Positions 8,930 through 18,101 of a stretch of DNA of 64,000 bases are shown here, piece by piece (position 1 is the first letter of the stretch; every line of letters begins with the position of its first letter). Where the stretch lies: contig CANNHN010000002.1 of the NCBI GenBank assembly GCA_947504725.1, positions 372,001-436,000 on the forward strand. The letters are read 5' to 3'. The notes beneath the pieces were generated by a model, which made no database searches, was not told the DNA's origin, and was given only the letters and a program-made list of their open reading frames with translations. The DNA comes from Bacteroidota bacterium (GTDB lineage: Bacteria; Bacteroidota; Bacteroidia; 2-12-FULL-35-15). Made by a program: the position numbers and the translations under genes.

Positions 8930-9673
8930 ATGAATAAGATCAGAGCCATATTAGTAGATGATGAGGAAAGTGCGCGAGATGTGCTTCAAAACCTCTTGCT
9001 CCGGTTTTGTCCTGATGTTGAGCTGGTTGCTAAATGTGAAAATGTTTTGGATGCAGTGGAAGTTATCAAAAAAGAAAAACCAGATTTAGTGTTTTTAGAT
9101 ATTGAGATGCCTAATTATGCTGGATACGAATTGGTTAATTTTTTTCAAGAAATAGAATTCGAAATTATTTTTGTTACAGCGTATGATCAATATGCTGTTA
9201 GAGCATTTGAAACCGCAGCCATCGATTATTTGTTAAAACCAATTGACATCGAACGACTTAAAAGAGCCATCGTACGAGTTCAAACTCAACATAATTTAGA
9301 GCAACAAGCACAACGATTGTCATTGCTGAGCAATACACTTGAAAACAAGCAACTAAAAAGCATAGTAGTTAGTGATAAGGGGCAACAACATATTGTTCCA
9401 ATTGATACTATAATAGCAATTGAAGCTCAAGAATCTTATTCTTTTGTTCATACCATTGACAAAAAATATACGGTAAGCAAAAATCTAAAGCACTTCGAAA
9501 CCATTTTTTTGGATAATACTTCTTTCATCCGCGTTCATAAATCTTGGATTATTGCAAAAGAACATATTCTAAATTATTCAAAAACAGAACTTTCCATAAA
9601 CCTTTCTAACGGCCTAGTTGCTAAACTCTCGAAGTATAAAAAAGTTGAGTTTGAAGAAGCTGTAATGGCTTAA
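8930..9673 (+). CDS. LytR/AlgR-family response regulator (REC + LytTR)
   Basis: This 247-residue DNA-binding regulator has a receiver domain at 1-120 with acidic residues DDEE, phospho-acceptor Asp in LVFLDIEMP, and the conserved T/K pair (FVTAYDQ, LLKPIDIERL). A linker leads to a LytTR domain at about 145-245 (IDTIIAIEAQESYSFVHT, FIRVHKSWIIAKEHI). It is the evident partner of the kinase just upstream. Repeats before its own gene and before the next operon suggest that it regulates both. Confidence 0.93.
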   Translation: MNKIRAILVDDEESARDVLQNLLLRFCPDVELVAKCENVLDAVEVIKKEKPDLVFLDIEMPNYAGYELVNFFQEIEFEIIFVTAYDQYAVRAFETAAIDYLLKPIDIERLKRAIVRVQTQHNLEQQAQRLSLLSNTLENKQLKSIVVSDKGQQHIVPIDTIIAIEAQESYSFVHTIDKKYTVSKNLKHFETIFLDNTSFIRVHKSWIIAKEHILNYSKTELSINLSNGLVAKLSKYKKVEFEEAVMA

Positions 9674-9677
9674 GTCC

Positions 9678-9738
9678 ATTCCTAAACTATATTGGCTGTT
9701 ACTGAACTAAGTCAGTTTCTATAGCTATTCTAAGCTAT
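9678..9738 (+). promoter_or_regulatory. Regulatory region upstream of the glycine-rich secreted protein
   Basis: The LytTR 9-mer ATTCCTAAA recurs at 9678-9686, 58 nt before the start of the -7 box; the equivalent distance in the regulator's own promoter is 59 nt. Two inverted repeats follow: ACTGA-N6-TCAGT (9701-9716) and ATAGCT-N6-AGCTAT (9721-9738). The second repeat of the LytTR pair is not conserved here. Confidence 0.45.
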
Positions 9739-9743
9739 GTTTG
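9736..9743 (+). promoter_or_regulatory. -7 box of the glycine-rich protein operon
   Basis: TATGTTTG matches TAnnTTTG. Transcription from about 9748 would leave a leader of roughly 20 nt before the preferred ATG at 9770. Confidence 0.55.
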
Positions 9744-9769
9744 CCCCCGTATAAATGATACCGGGAATG

Positions 9770-11071
9770 AAACATACGATTATTATGGTAATTTTTGCTC
9801 TTGCACCGTTTGCTGCAAAAGCGCAAGAAAGTCAAAATATAGAGCTATCAAAATTAGCCTCTGGAAATTTCACAGTTAACAAAGTGGTTGAGAATGGAAG
9901 CAACTTCAAATTTGAAGTAGCAGCTAAACAATGGCCGATTAGCTTTAAGAAAGAAGGAGAAAACTATACTGAAGTAGTAGTAAACAGAGCTGGAATTATT
10001 GAAGAAAAATATCAAGCCGATTTACCAGGGTATCCAGCTTATTTTAAATCAGATGCTAGTGAAATTGTTGTGTCGGCAATCGATAAAAAAATCTACTATT
10101 ATACTTATAGCATAAAAACGGGAGCAAGTATTAAATATATCTTCTGTGATTCTAAGGTTAAAAGTTATGCAGATGAAAAAAGTACTTTAGATGAGTACAG
10201 AACTAAAATTAAAGAGCTTCAAACAACTACTCGTACTCAGCGAATAGAAGAGAATAATGCTGCACAAGCTAAACAAGAAGAAGAGAATACTCTAAAAGGT
10301 AAAACAATCAAATCTATCAATGTTGTTCCTGTAACGAAACCTACAGTAGTTGGCTTGTTAAGCATTATTGCTATTGGAGTTGAATTTACTTTGGATAACG
10401 GAAAAGTTTTAAAAACAAAAAACTTAGGTGGATTCACTCCTTACACCGATTTTGAAACAGAGGTTAGTGGTGGCGATTTTGCTGGTGGCGATTTTAAAGT
10501 TGCGGATGATAGCAGAAAAATTCCTGGTGATAAAATTGAAGTTACGGTTTGGTCAAAGTATGATGCTAAAAAAATAAAAGGTAAATATACTTGTCCAGCA
10601 AATTACAAAACGGATATCAATTACAATTTTGCAGGAAATTCTGGAGCTTCTGGAAGAGGCGGCACTGTTGGTTATACAATTAATGGAAAAAACGGTACTG
10701 ATGGAAAGAGTATAAATGTTTCCGTAACAGCAATGCAATTGGGTGGTGAGCAAGTAAATAAAATTGTGATTACTGATGCTTATTCAGGAAGTGTTATTAC
10801 AGAAGCTAAAATGAATACAAATTTTACTTTGAACATAAATGCAAATGGTGGAAACGGTGGAAGCGGCTCTGTAGATTTTGGAAATGGTGGAAGTGGAGGA
10901 GATGCTGGTAATGGAGGTAACGTTGTGGTTTCCGGAAGTGGTGCTTCGTCTTTGAAAATTTCTGTGACGAATAATGGTGGAACTGGCGGGGTAGGTGGAA
11001 AAGCAAAAACACAATCCTATTCTCCTGGAACGAACGGAAGAAATGGTAGTAAAGGAATATTCAGTAAGTAA
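9770..11071 (+). CDS. Secreted protein with glycine/asparagine-rich C-terminus, unknown function
   Basis: I do not recognise this family. The ATG at 9770 is preferred because it opens a signal peptide directly (MKHTIIMVIFALAPFAAKAQ); the ATG at 9755 would add five residues. The first ~300 residues are mixed and possibly beta-rich. The last ~130 hold glycine clusters (NGGNGGSGS, GNGGSGGDAGNGGN, NNGGTGGVGGKAK) that resemble repetitive structural surface proteins. No T9SS sorting domain is visible. It follows the LytTR regulator, shares its putative operator, and lies 48 nt before another secreted protein with which it is probably cotranscribed. Confidence 0.6.
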   Translation, partial: KHTIIMVIFALAPFAAKAQESQNIELSKLASGNFTVNKVVENGSNFKFEVAAKQWPISFKKEGENYTEVVVNRAGIIEEKYQADLPGYPAYFKSDASEIVVSAIDKKIYYYTYSIKTGASIKYIFCDSKVKSYADEKSTLDEYRTKIKELQTTTRTQRIEENNAAQAKQEEENTLKGKTIKSINVVPVTKPTVVGLLSIIAIGVEFTLDNGKVLKTKNLGGFTPYTDFETEVSGGDFAGGDFKVADDSRKIPGDKIEVTVWSKYDAKKIKGKYTCPANYKTDINYNFAGNSGASGRGGTVGYTINGKNGTDGKSINVSVTAMQLGGEQVNKIVITDAYSGSVITEAKMNTNFTLNINANGGNGGSGSVDFGNGGSGGDAGNGGNVVVSGSGASSLKISVTNNGGTGGVGGKAKTQSYSPGTNGRNGSKGIFSK

Positions 11072-11119
11072 ATAAATCAATACAATTAAATAGTTAACAA
11101 AAAACAAAAACAGATTACT

Positions 11120-12286
11120 ATGAAAAAAATGAAAATGATTCTAACAGTAGCATTGCTATTTGTTTATGGATTCCAAATGAATGCGCAAATAAAAGGAAAC
11201 TTTGATGCCTTTAATACTGAAAAAGATGAATTAGGCATTACTGGACAATATTTCGGGAAAGTAGATAAAAAATCATTCGGCTTTAGATTTGTGAAAGAAG
11301 CAGATGGAAAAATTGTAAATGAATTACATTATTTCGAAAAAAAGAAAAGTGCTGAGCCACAACTTAAATTATCAATGAAAGAAAGCTATTACAGCAAAAA
11401 CAAAGTAAAACTTTTTTATGCATGGGTTACATCAAGTGCTGCAGGATATGTAGAAGTTATAGAAGTTGAACCAGGAATTTTAGCACAAATCTCTCAATCT
11501 TCTGAAAGCGCTAATGGTGGTCCAGCTACTTTAGATGCTAAAAGAAAAGTGGTTGATGTTATGGCAAAAGACCAAGCGAAATTAGAGGCTTGGGATGTTG
11601 AAACGGCACAAGCAAAAGTGGATATGATTATCGCGTCATTAAACACTGAAAAATTAGAGAAAGAAAAAGCAGAATGGATGAAAAATGAAGCCTATGCAAA
11701 AAACGTGGATAAAGTAGTTTTTGCTGCACAATGGTACCACCTTCAAAAACAAGGTTACCCAGACAAGCTTGCAGTAAGTGGTGCAGACTTCAAAACTGAA
11801 TTGGACATGGCAGGAAACATGAATTTCATGGGATTCTTCAGCGTTCCTCCAAGTGTTAAATATCCAGGTCAACAAATCAACATTGAGTACGAAATGGGTG
11901 GCAAAAAAACAAACAGAGAAACATTAAGAAAAAAATCTGCTGCTTGGAGCAACATGGTGCCAATCATTGAAACTAAAAAATTCGAATACCGTCAATCACC
12001 TACAAGAGCTATTCGTGAATACAACCAATACCAAAGTCAATTTGTTCAAGATTATGCAGCTATTCAGTGTTTATATGATAACAAAGACAAATTAAAAGTT
12101 GGACAAACGTATGATTTTACAGTAAGAATTTATGCTCACCGCGATGGCGAAAACGGAGCTGTACTTGCTGAAGGAACTGTTAAATTAAAATACACTGAAA
12201 AAGCGAAAATTGCTTTCGAAGGAGATCCAACAAAACCACAAGAAAAAGGCATTTTTGCAACATTTGAAGATTTCTTAAACGAATAA
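11120..12286 (+). CDS. Secreted hypothetical protein
   Basis: This 388-residue protein has a signal peptide (MKKMKMILTVALLFVYGFQMNAQ) and no family I recognise. The mature part is charged, lysine- and glutamate-rich, with helical stretches (residues ~130-200), and ends in a beta-rich region. It has no membrane helix, lipobox or T9SS sorting domain, so a periplasmic location is plausible. It is probably cotranscribed with the glycine-rich protein, and the unit ends at a strong terminator. An envelope-related role in the LytTR regulon is inferred from context only. Confidence 0.6.
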   Translation: MKKMKMILTVALLFVYGFQMNAQIKGNFDAFNTEKDELGITGQYFGKVDKKSFGFRFVKEADGKIVNELHYFEKKKSAEPQLKLSMKESYYSKNKVKLFYAWVTSSAAGYVEVIEVEPGILAQISQSSESANGGPATLDAKRKVVDVMAKDQAKLEAWDVETAQAKVDMIIASLNTEKLEKEKAEWMKNEAYAKNVDKVVFAAQWYHLQKQGYPDKLAVSGADFKTELDMAGNMNFMGFFSVPPSVKYPGQQINIEYEMGGKKTNRETLRKKSAAWSNMVPIIETKKFEYRQSPTRAIREYNQYQSQFVQDYAAIQCLYDNKDKLKVGQTYDFTVRIYAHRDGENGAVLAEGTVKLKYTEKAKIAFEGDPTKPQEKGIFATFEDFLNE

Positions 12287-12342
12287 TAACATTATGTAAT
12301 TCAAATACTCTCTTTGCATTTTATGCAAGTTGAATTATATTA

Positions 12343-12374
12343 AAAATCCCCGCTGAATAGGCGGGGATTTTTTT
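12343..12374 (+). terminator. Rho-independent terminator
   Basis: A 9-bp GC-rich stem (AATCCCCGC / GCGGGGATT) with loop TGAATAG is followed by a T-run. It ends the 9770-12286 operon. Confidence 0.85.
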
Positions 12375-12465
12375 AATTTAACTTGACGGTTAACTGATTT
12401 AACTTTTCGATATGCTGGCTTTATTTGAAAAGACGCAGCAGTGAGTATAATCTGTTTCTTTCCTG

Positions 12466-13293
12466 TTATTTTTTTGTTATTTTGGTCCGTTGAACGACTT
12501 GTCCTTTAGTATTACTTAGTAAAAGGAAATATAAACCCGTTGGCTGGTTTGTTACATCAAAAGAGTTAGTGTTTTGCTTCTCAAGAATTATTTTTCCTGT
12601 TATATCAGTTAAAAGCACATTGTAATTGTTCGATAGATAAACAGTTTCTGTGGTGGGGTTAGGATAAACCGAAATATTATTTGTAAAAGACTCTTCAGGT
12701 GTCCCACTTGTTGGAGAAAGCACTAGAGAAAAATCATCTAGGCCAAACCAAAAATCACCATTGGTTGTAGGTTCAATCGTTAAATAGTTTCCTCCAATCG
12801 AAGCGGTAAACGATGCGGAGTAAAGTGTGTACGCAACGGTAGAGCCAAGTGGCACATTTACAGCTAAAGATCCGAAGTTGTTGGCTATATTTGAAATACC
12901 TACAGATAAAGATTCAGCAGCAACAGGATTTGAATTAGCCGCGTAAAATGTTAGATCATACGTTTGGCCTGCGACAATTGGAGTGGAAAGTCCAAAGCTG
13001 ATAGATTCAAACATACTAGGACCACTCAACCCAGCCATCACAATATGTGTGGTACCTGAGTTGGCTCCTCCTGCATAACAAAGTGAACTTACTCCAATGT
13101 CAATTCCATCAGTAGTTCCTCCATAGAAGGCGGTAATATTTGATAAACTCGAGGTAACAAATGATGCAGGCTCATTTGTATAACAGCCTGTAGCAAGTGC
13201 GTTAATCTCGAAACCAGGATTAAGAATAAGATTTTGAGCAATTGCACTGTTTGACATAATTGCAATTACAGTAATTAGTAATGTTTTTTTCAT
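12466..13293 (-). CDS. T9SS type A sorting domain-containing secreted protein
   Basis: This 275-residue protein begins with a signal peptide (MKKTLLITVIAIMSNSAIAQ). A jelly-roll, carbohydrate-binding-like module follows (NLILNPGFEIN...), ending in GDFWFGLDDFSLV, a pattern common in secreted Bacteroidota proteins with a PEP-CTERM-like beta sandwich. The last ~75 residues form the type A sorting domain (SVYPNPTTETVYL, LLTDITGKII, LPTGLYFL-like turn, KITKK end). It should cross the outer membrane by T9SS and be anchored or released. The ligand is unknown. Confidence 0.82.
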   Translation of the reverse strand: MKKTLLITVIAIMSNSAIAQNLILNPGFEINALATGCYTNEPASFVTSSLSNITAFYGGTTDGIDIGVSSLCYAGGANSGTTHIVMAGLSGPSMFESISFGLSTPIVAGQTYDLTFYAANSNPVAAESLSVGISNIANNFGSLAVNVPLGSTVAYTLYSASFTASIGGNYLTIEPTTNGDFWFGLDDFSLVLSPTSGTPEESFTNNISVYPNPTTETVYLSNNYNVLLTDITGKIILEKQNTNSFDVTNQPTGLYFLLLSNTKGQVVQRTKITKK

Positions 13294-13405
13294 GATTTTA
13301 GTATTGTTTATAGTTTACGAAGTTAATTATTATTAAAGAAGGCCGTACGGTTACCGCAAGCACAACATGTCATCCATCCCGAGGAGTACTCGATATTTTC
13401 GTTTA

Positions 13406-16400
13406 TTATACGCGCACACCAATCACCAACATATCATCAACTTGCTGCAACACACCTCTCCATTCTTCTATAGAACGGTCTAATGCAATTTGTTGTTGCT
13501 CCATCGACATGCTGCTCAAATTCATCAACATGGTTTTGAATTGTGCTAGTTTAAATTTCTTGCCATCCGGACCACCAAACTGATCAGCATACCCATCAGA
13601 GAAAATATAAATGGTGTCGCCTTTTTGTAATGGAACTGTGTGGTTTGTGTAGTTTTGAATTTGACCTTCGGTGTAACTTCCAATCGCAATGTTATCGGCT
13701 TTTATTTCAATCAATTCTTTTCCGCGTACAATAAATAGTGGGTTGTATGCTCCAGCATATTGCAATTCCATTGTTTTGAAATTAACTGTACACAATGCAA
13801 CGTCCATTCCATCACGCAATCTTGTATCTTCAGAAGTTTGATTTAATGTTTCGCTTACACCTTTGTTTAGTTTATCTAAAAACTTCGCAGGGATAATAAC
13901 TTTGCTTTCGTTTAATGCTTGCGTTAAAATGTTTGCACCCACAATACTCATGAATGCTCCTGGAACACCATGACCAGTACAATCAACAGCAGCAAACATA
14001 ATTTCATCTCCTCGTTTATCCAACCAATAAAAATCTCCACTCACAATATCTTTTGGTTTGGAGAATACAAATGAATTCTGGAAATAAGTTTTGATTACAT
14101 TTTCAGGTGGAAGAATTGCTTCTTGAATTCGTTTTGCGTAACGAATACTGTCTGTTATATCTTTGTTCTTTTCAGCAAGTTCTGCATTTTTAATTGCTAG
14201 CTCTTCTGTTCTTTCTTCAACTTTATCTTCTAATAATTTTTTCGCAACTTTTAATTTGCGTGTTCGCATTTTATCAAACACATACAATCCGAAAATTGCG
14301 AATAGGAATACCAAGACATAAAACACAGCAGTCTGCCAAAATGGTGGCGAGATATAAAATTTATATTCAGTTGCTCTGATGTTTCCGGTTCCATCGTTGT
14401 TAAATGCGCGAACTAAAAAGGTATAGGTTCCAGGAGGCAAGTTGGTATAAACAGCTTCATTTGCCGTTGTGAAGCCTGGTAACCAATCTTTATCAAATCC
14501 TTCGAGTTTGTACTGGTATTTTACTTTTTCAGGATTGTTTAAACTTACTCCCACAAAATTAAAAGTCAAATGATTTTCGTTGTATTTAAAATGCGCATCA
14601 TCTGGAAATTCAAAATCTTTCATAAACAATTTTAACCCAGTTATGAACGTAACCGGTTCAGTCGTATTTGGCTTATCTTCTTTTGGAGAATATCTTACAG
14701 CACCCATAATGCTTCCGTACCATAAGTTTCCTTCGGCATCCAAACAAACGGCATTTGGATTTGTCTCCACACCTAAAAATCCTTCTGCTTTTCCATAATG
14801 AATAAATGAAGAAGTTTTCTCTTCAAAACGGTCAATTCCTCTGCTGCTTCCAATCCAAATATGATTTTCTTTATCACAAATGATTGAGTAAGGAGAATCT
14901 GTTGTTAAACCTTCTTTTACTGTGAAATTGGTAAATACTTTTCCATCGTATTTGTACAAGCCTCCGCCATAAGCGGCAAACCACAAATTGTGATTTTTAT
15001 CTTCGTTGATACATAAAATAAATCGGTGACGCATTCCATCTTCTTCGTCAAACGATTTAAAACTTGAACCATTATACATTGATAAACTTCCGCCCAATGC
15101 TCCAAACCATAAATTGTTTTTCGAGTCTTTAAAAATTCGATATACGTTGTTTCCTCCTAATCCATCAGCTACAGAATAGGTTCTAAATTTTTTTGCAACA
15201 GGATCAAATTTGGAAGCACCTTCTTTTGTTCCGAACCATAAATTTCCTTCTTTATCATCACAGATTGCGTAAACCATATCGCCCGCTAATCCATCTGAAG
15301 TTGAATACGATTCAAATCGGTTGGATGATTTATTGAATTTGCATACACCTCCGAAACCCGTTCCAAACCATAAGTTTCCGTCTTTGTCTTCAAACGAAGA
15401 AAGAATGACATTGCTTGGTAATCCATCTTTTGTTGCATAATTTTGGATGGTGTGATTTTCTTTTTTGTTGATCGCAGAATAAGTAAAACTAATTTTAGAA
15501 ATTCCATCGTTAGTCCCCAACCAAATATTTCCATCTTTATCACACAAGGTTGTCCAAACCAAATTGTTTACAATCGCATCACCTTCATCATAAATTTGAA
15601 AACGTTCGCCACGGTATTGGTTTAATCCTATATCAGTTCCAATCCAAACAGCGCCTTCGCGATCTTGAAAAATGGTATTTACATTAAAATAATTTAATCC
15701 TTGCTTGGTATTATAATTATAAATGATGGCTTTAGAAAGAGCTTCTGTTCTTTCTTTTGAAAGATAAGGAGTAATTTTTGTCGCTCCACCTCCTGTTGTT
15801 CCAATCCAAACATTATGTGTTTTGTCTTCAAAAATAGTATTGATAAAATCAGATCCTATTCCATTACTAATATCAAAACGATTTCCTAATCCTTCAATTG
15901 TTTTAGCTGGTAATTTCACATTAAAATCATCTTTCACTATAAGAGCCATTGCCCCAGCATCAGCTGAGCCCACCCAAATTTCGTTGTAGTTGACCAATGC
16001 CAGTGTTGTAATTCTGTTACTGTGCAAGCCGTTTCCTGTATTCAAAATACTATAAGAAGAGGTAGAAGTTAAATTTGCTTTTGCATCATAAATAGTAATT
16101 CCAATATCGGTTGCAATCCAAACATTTCCTTTTTGATCTAAACAAATATCATAAACGTTATCACTACTCAGTCCGTCTTTTTTATTTATGGAAATCATAG
16201 TTTTGTTTGTCGGGTCGTAAACAAAAATTCCAGCTCCTTCGGTTGAAACCCAAAAACGTTGACTTGCATCTTGAATGATTGCAGTTACTGTTTTAAAACG
16301 GGTGTATTCTTCAAGATTTAAATTTTCAATTTTTTTAGTTTTGTTATTGTACATCGATACTCCTCCTGCCCAATGTCCCAACCAGATATTTCCCTTTTTA

Positions 16401-16681
16401 TCTTTATACATCGCTGTTACCCAATCTTCAGCTAATGAATCTTTTCGAGAGAATGTTTTAAATTCATGACCATTGTATTTGGTCAATCCCGAAAGGGTTC
16501 CAATCCACAAATTTCCATCGTCATCCTGCGCTAAGTCTTGTACTTGCGATTGCGACAACCCTTGCTCAACACCATAATAAATAAAACTGGTAGTTTGTGC
16601 AGAAAGTGTGCTGACAAAAAATATCAAGCATTGAAGAAGCAATGCAGAATATATAGAGTGATTTATTTTCATCGTTGCCAT
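13406..16681 (-). CDS. Propeller sensor with Y_Y_Y and SpoIIE-type PP2C phosphatase domain
   Basis: This 1091-residue membrane protein has a signal sequence, then about 12 two-component-regulator propeller repeats (DxxGNLWIGT, DKDGNLWFGT, DNVYDICLDQKGNVWIATD). A Y_Y_Y domain follows at about 677-767 (KYQYKLEGFDKDWLPG, LPPGTYTFLVRA). There is one membrane helix near 780-802, a coiled coil to ~850, and a SpoIIE/RsbU-type serine phosphatase domain (DIVSGDFYWLD, AAVDCTGHGVPGAFMS, DGMDVALC, IYIFSDGYADQFGG). The phosphatase metal ligands look intact. It probably turns an extracytoplasmic signal into dephosphorylation of an STAS-like antagonist, which is not in the window. Its ATG overlaps the upstream stop codon (TAATG). 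Confidence 0.9.
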   Translation of the reverse strand: MATMKINHSIYSALLLQCLIFFVSTLSAQTTSFIYYGVEQGLSQSQVQDLAQDDDGNLWIGTLSGLTKYNGHEFKTFSRKDSLAEDWVTAMYKDKKGNIWLGHWAGGVSMYNNKTKKIENLNLEEYTRFKTVTAIIQDASQRFWVSTEGAGIFVYDPTNKTMISINKKDGLSSDNVYDICLDQKGNVWIATDIGITIYDAKANLTSTSSYSILNTGNGLHSNRITTLALVNYNEIWVGSADAGAMALIVKDDFNVKLPAKTIEGLGNRFDISNGIGSDFINTIFEDKTHNVWIGTTGGGATKITPYLSKERTEALSKAIIYNYNTKQGLNYFNVNTIFQDREGAVWIGTDIGLNQYRGERFQIYDEGDAIVNNLVWTTLCDKDGNIWLGTNDGISKISFTYSAINKKENHTIQNYATKDGLPSNVILSSFEDKDGNLWFGTGFGGVCKFNKSSNRFESYSTSDGLAGDMVYAICDDKEGNLWFGTKEGASKFDPVAKKFRTYSVADGLGGNNVYRIFKDSKNNLWFGALGGSLSMYNGSSFKSFDEEDGMRHRFILCINEDKNHNLWFAAYGGGLYKYDGKVFTNFTVKEGLTTDSPYSIICDKENHIWIGSSRGIDRFEEKTSSFIHYGKAEGFLGVETNPNAVCLDAEGNLWYGSIMGAVRYSPKEDKPNTTEPVTFITGLKLFMKDFEFPDDAHFKYNENHLTFNFVGVSLNNPEKVKYQYKLEGFDKDWLPGFTTANEAVYTNLPPGTYTFLVRAFNNDGTGNIRATEYKFYISPPFWQTAVFYVLVFLFAIFGLYVFDKMRTRKLKVAKKLLEDKVEERTEELAIKNAELAEKNKDITDSIRYAKRIQEAILPPENVIKTYFQNSFVFSKPKDIVSGDFYWLDKRGDEIMFAAVDCTGHGVPGAFMSIVGANILTQALNESKVIIPAKFLDKLNKGVSETLNQTSEDTRLRDGMDVALCTVNFKTMELQYAGAYNPLFIVRGKELIEIKADNIAIGSYTEGQIQNYTNHTVPLQKGDTIYIFSDGYADQFGGPDGKKFKLAQFKTMLMNLSSMSMEQQQIALDRSIEEWRGVLQQVDDMLVIGVRV

Positions 16682-18033
16682 TATTTGTTTTGATAAGCTG
16701 AGAAAAATGCAATTTCTTTGTTGTAAACTAATTCGTCAATTTCAATATCATTTTTGTAGCAGTAAACAGTACCCCAGAAATAAGTTTCTTTTCTGTACGT
16801 ATCCATTTTTTTACCTTGCGTAACAGTTGTATTGCGAGTTGTTTTCACCATTCCTTCATCTACAGAAACAGCAAAGTTCGGACTCTCTTTTTGTTTGTAC
16901 CCTTTTACATCGGGCAATGTTTTTTGATTGCTTATTCTTACGGAGCGCTCAGCAAATGCAGCCGCTTCAACCAGTTTTCGTATTTCGTTATTTTTCTGTT
17001 GTTGATTAGCAAGCAATTCTTTTTTCTTTAATTTTTGTTCTTCTCGAAGTTTATCTGATTTTGCTTTTACATCGGCTTCGCTTCGCATTTGAGCAATAAC
17101 AGTATTGGTTTTTGCAACTTCTTTTTGTTTGCTATAAGCTTTTTGTTTTGCGACACGTTCGTTTTCAGCAACCATTTTTAAAAGGTCGTTTTCATAATTT
17201 GATTTTATTTCTTTGTTCTTTTTTGCCATTAAATTTTTTGCTTCTTTTTCACGTTGCAATCGAATCGCTTCGGTTTCCATCGATTGGTCAACTGGGACTT
17301 CTTTGTTGTTTCCTGCTTCTTTTAATCGAGCCAGTTCAGCCGCTCTTTCTTTGGCCTCAGCTATTAAACGTGCATCGTATGCAGCTTTTGCAATTGCATC
17401 TAATTTTATTTTTTCTTCAGCATCTTTTTTTGCTTTTTCAGCAGCTAATATTTTATCCTTTTCTGCTTTTTCTTTCGCAGCTTTTTCAGCAAGTATTCTG
17501 TTTATTTCTTCTTGAGATATTAATAGATCTTTAGTAAATTGAGCCAAATACGCTTCATCATCCATAAAGCCCTTTTTCCCATCATAAATTACTTTATTAA
17601 ATGGGTTTTTGTATTTGCTTATTCGAACAGAAGTATTTGTAGTTTCAAAAAATGGAACCTCTGTTACATAGAGTGGAAAAATGTTGTTTTTTTCTTTTGG
17701 TAATTTGCTTGTGTAAACCATCAAATGCATATCAACACAACCAGGATATGAAAATGCAATTTTATAATCGACTCCAAAGACTAATGAAAATGAAAATTTT
17801 CCATTTTTTCCTGTCTTTATTTTCTCCTGTTCAATTGTTCCATTGCGAAAGACAATTACTGTGGCGCCAGAAAGCGTTTTGCCATCTTTTGTGGTTTTTC
17901 CTTCAAATTCAAGCATCCCGGGCGCTTGTGCCGAAGCAAAGTTTGTACTTAAAGCAAAAAACGAGAACAGCAAGACCACCCCAATAAAGTGAGCTTTAAG
18001 TTTGTCGATAAAATTTGCAAATAAAACGGGCAT
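16681..18033 (-). CDS. Carboxypeptidase-regulatory-like coiled-coil protein coupled to the SpoIIE sensor
   Basis: This 450-residue protein has a leading hydrophobic signal/anchor (VVLLFSFFALSTNFASA). A beta-sandwich carboxypeptidase-regulatory-like domain spans about 40-125 (EFEGKTTKDGKTLSGATVIVFRNG). A long Lys/Glu/Ala-rich coiled coil covers about 170-370. A small folded C-terminal region closes it (ETYFWGTVYCYKNDIEIDELVYNKE). It is therefore probably periplasmic or anchored by its N-terminus. The stop overlaps the phosphatase start by one base (TAATG), so the two are translationally coupled and likely work together. The molecular role is unknown. Confidence 0.7.
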   Translation of the reverse strand: MPVLFANFIDKLKAHFIGVVLLFSFFALSTNFASAQAPGMLEFEGKTTKDGKTLSGATVIVFRNGTIEQEKIKTGKNGKFSFSLVFGVDYKIAFSYPGCVDMHLMVYTSKLPKEKNNIFPLYVTEVPFFETTNTSVRISKYKNPFNKVIYDGKKGFMDDEAYLAQFTKDLLISQEEINRILAEKAAKEKAEKDKILAAEKAKKDAEEKIKLDAIAKAAYDARLIAEAKERAAELARLKEAGNNKEVPVDQSMETEAIRLQREKEAKNLMAKKNKEIKSNYENDLLKMVAENERVAKQKAYSKQKEVAKTNTVIAQMRSEADVKAKSDKLREEQKLKKKELLANQQQKNNEIRKLVEAAAFAERSVRISNQKTLPDVKGYKQKESPNFAVSVDEGMVKTTRNTTVTQGKKMDTYRKETYFWGTVYCYKNDIEIDELVYNKEIAFFSAYQNK

Positions 18034-18054
18034 AAGGGTTCTTTTATCCGATAA

Positions 18055-18062
18055 CGAAAGTA
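18055..18062 (-). promoter_or_regulatory. -7 box of the coiled-coil/SpoIIE operon
   Basis: On the minus strand the sequence reads TACTTTCG, one mismatch from TAnnTTTG, 21 nt upstream of the ATG at 18033. Confidence 0.4.
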
Positions 18063-18101
18063 CGGATAATTATACGATTTTTCAAAGGCGATTCAACAAT
18101 A

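Noticed and set aside
9701-9738. The ACTGA/TCAGT and ATAGCT/AGCTAT inverted repeats as the LytTR site itself
   Set aside because: LytTR proteins bind direct repeats; these palindromes lack the 9-mer and could be sites for another regulator.
10784-11107. Minus-strand ORFs (107 and 62 aa) opposite the glycine-rich tail
   Set aside because: These are mirror images of GGN-rich codons, with His/Ser/Thr bias and no promoter.
17112-17534. Plus-strand ORFs of up to 140 aa opposite the coiled-coil protein
   Set aside because: They are antisense shadows of Lys/Glu/Ala-rich codons and give Leu/Phe/Ser-rich nonsense with no start context.
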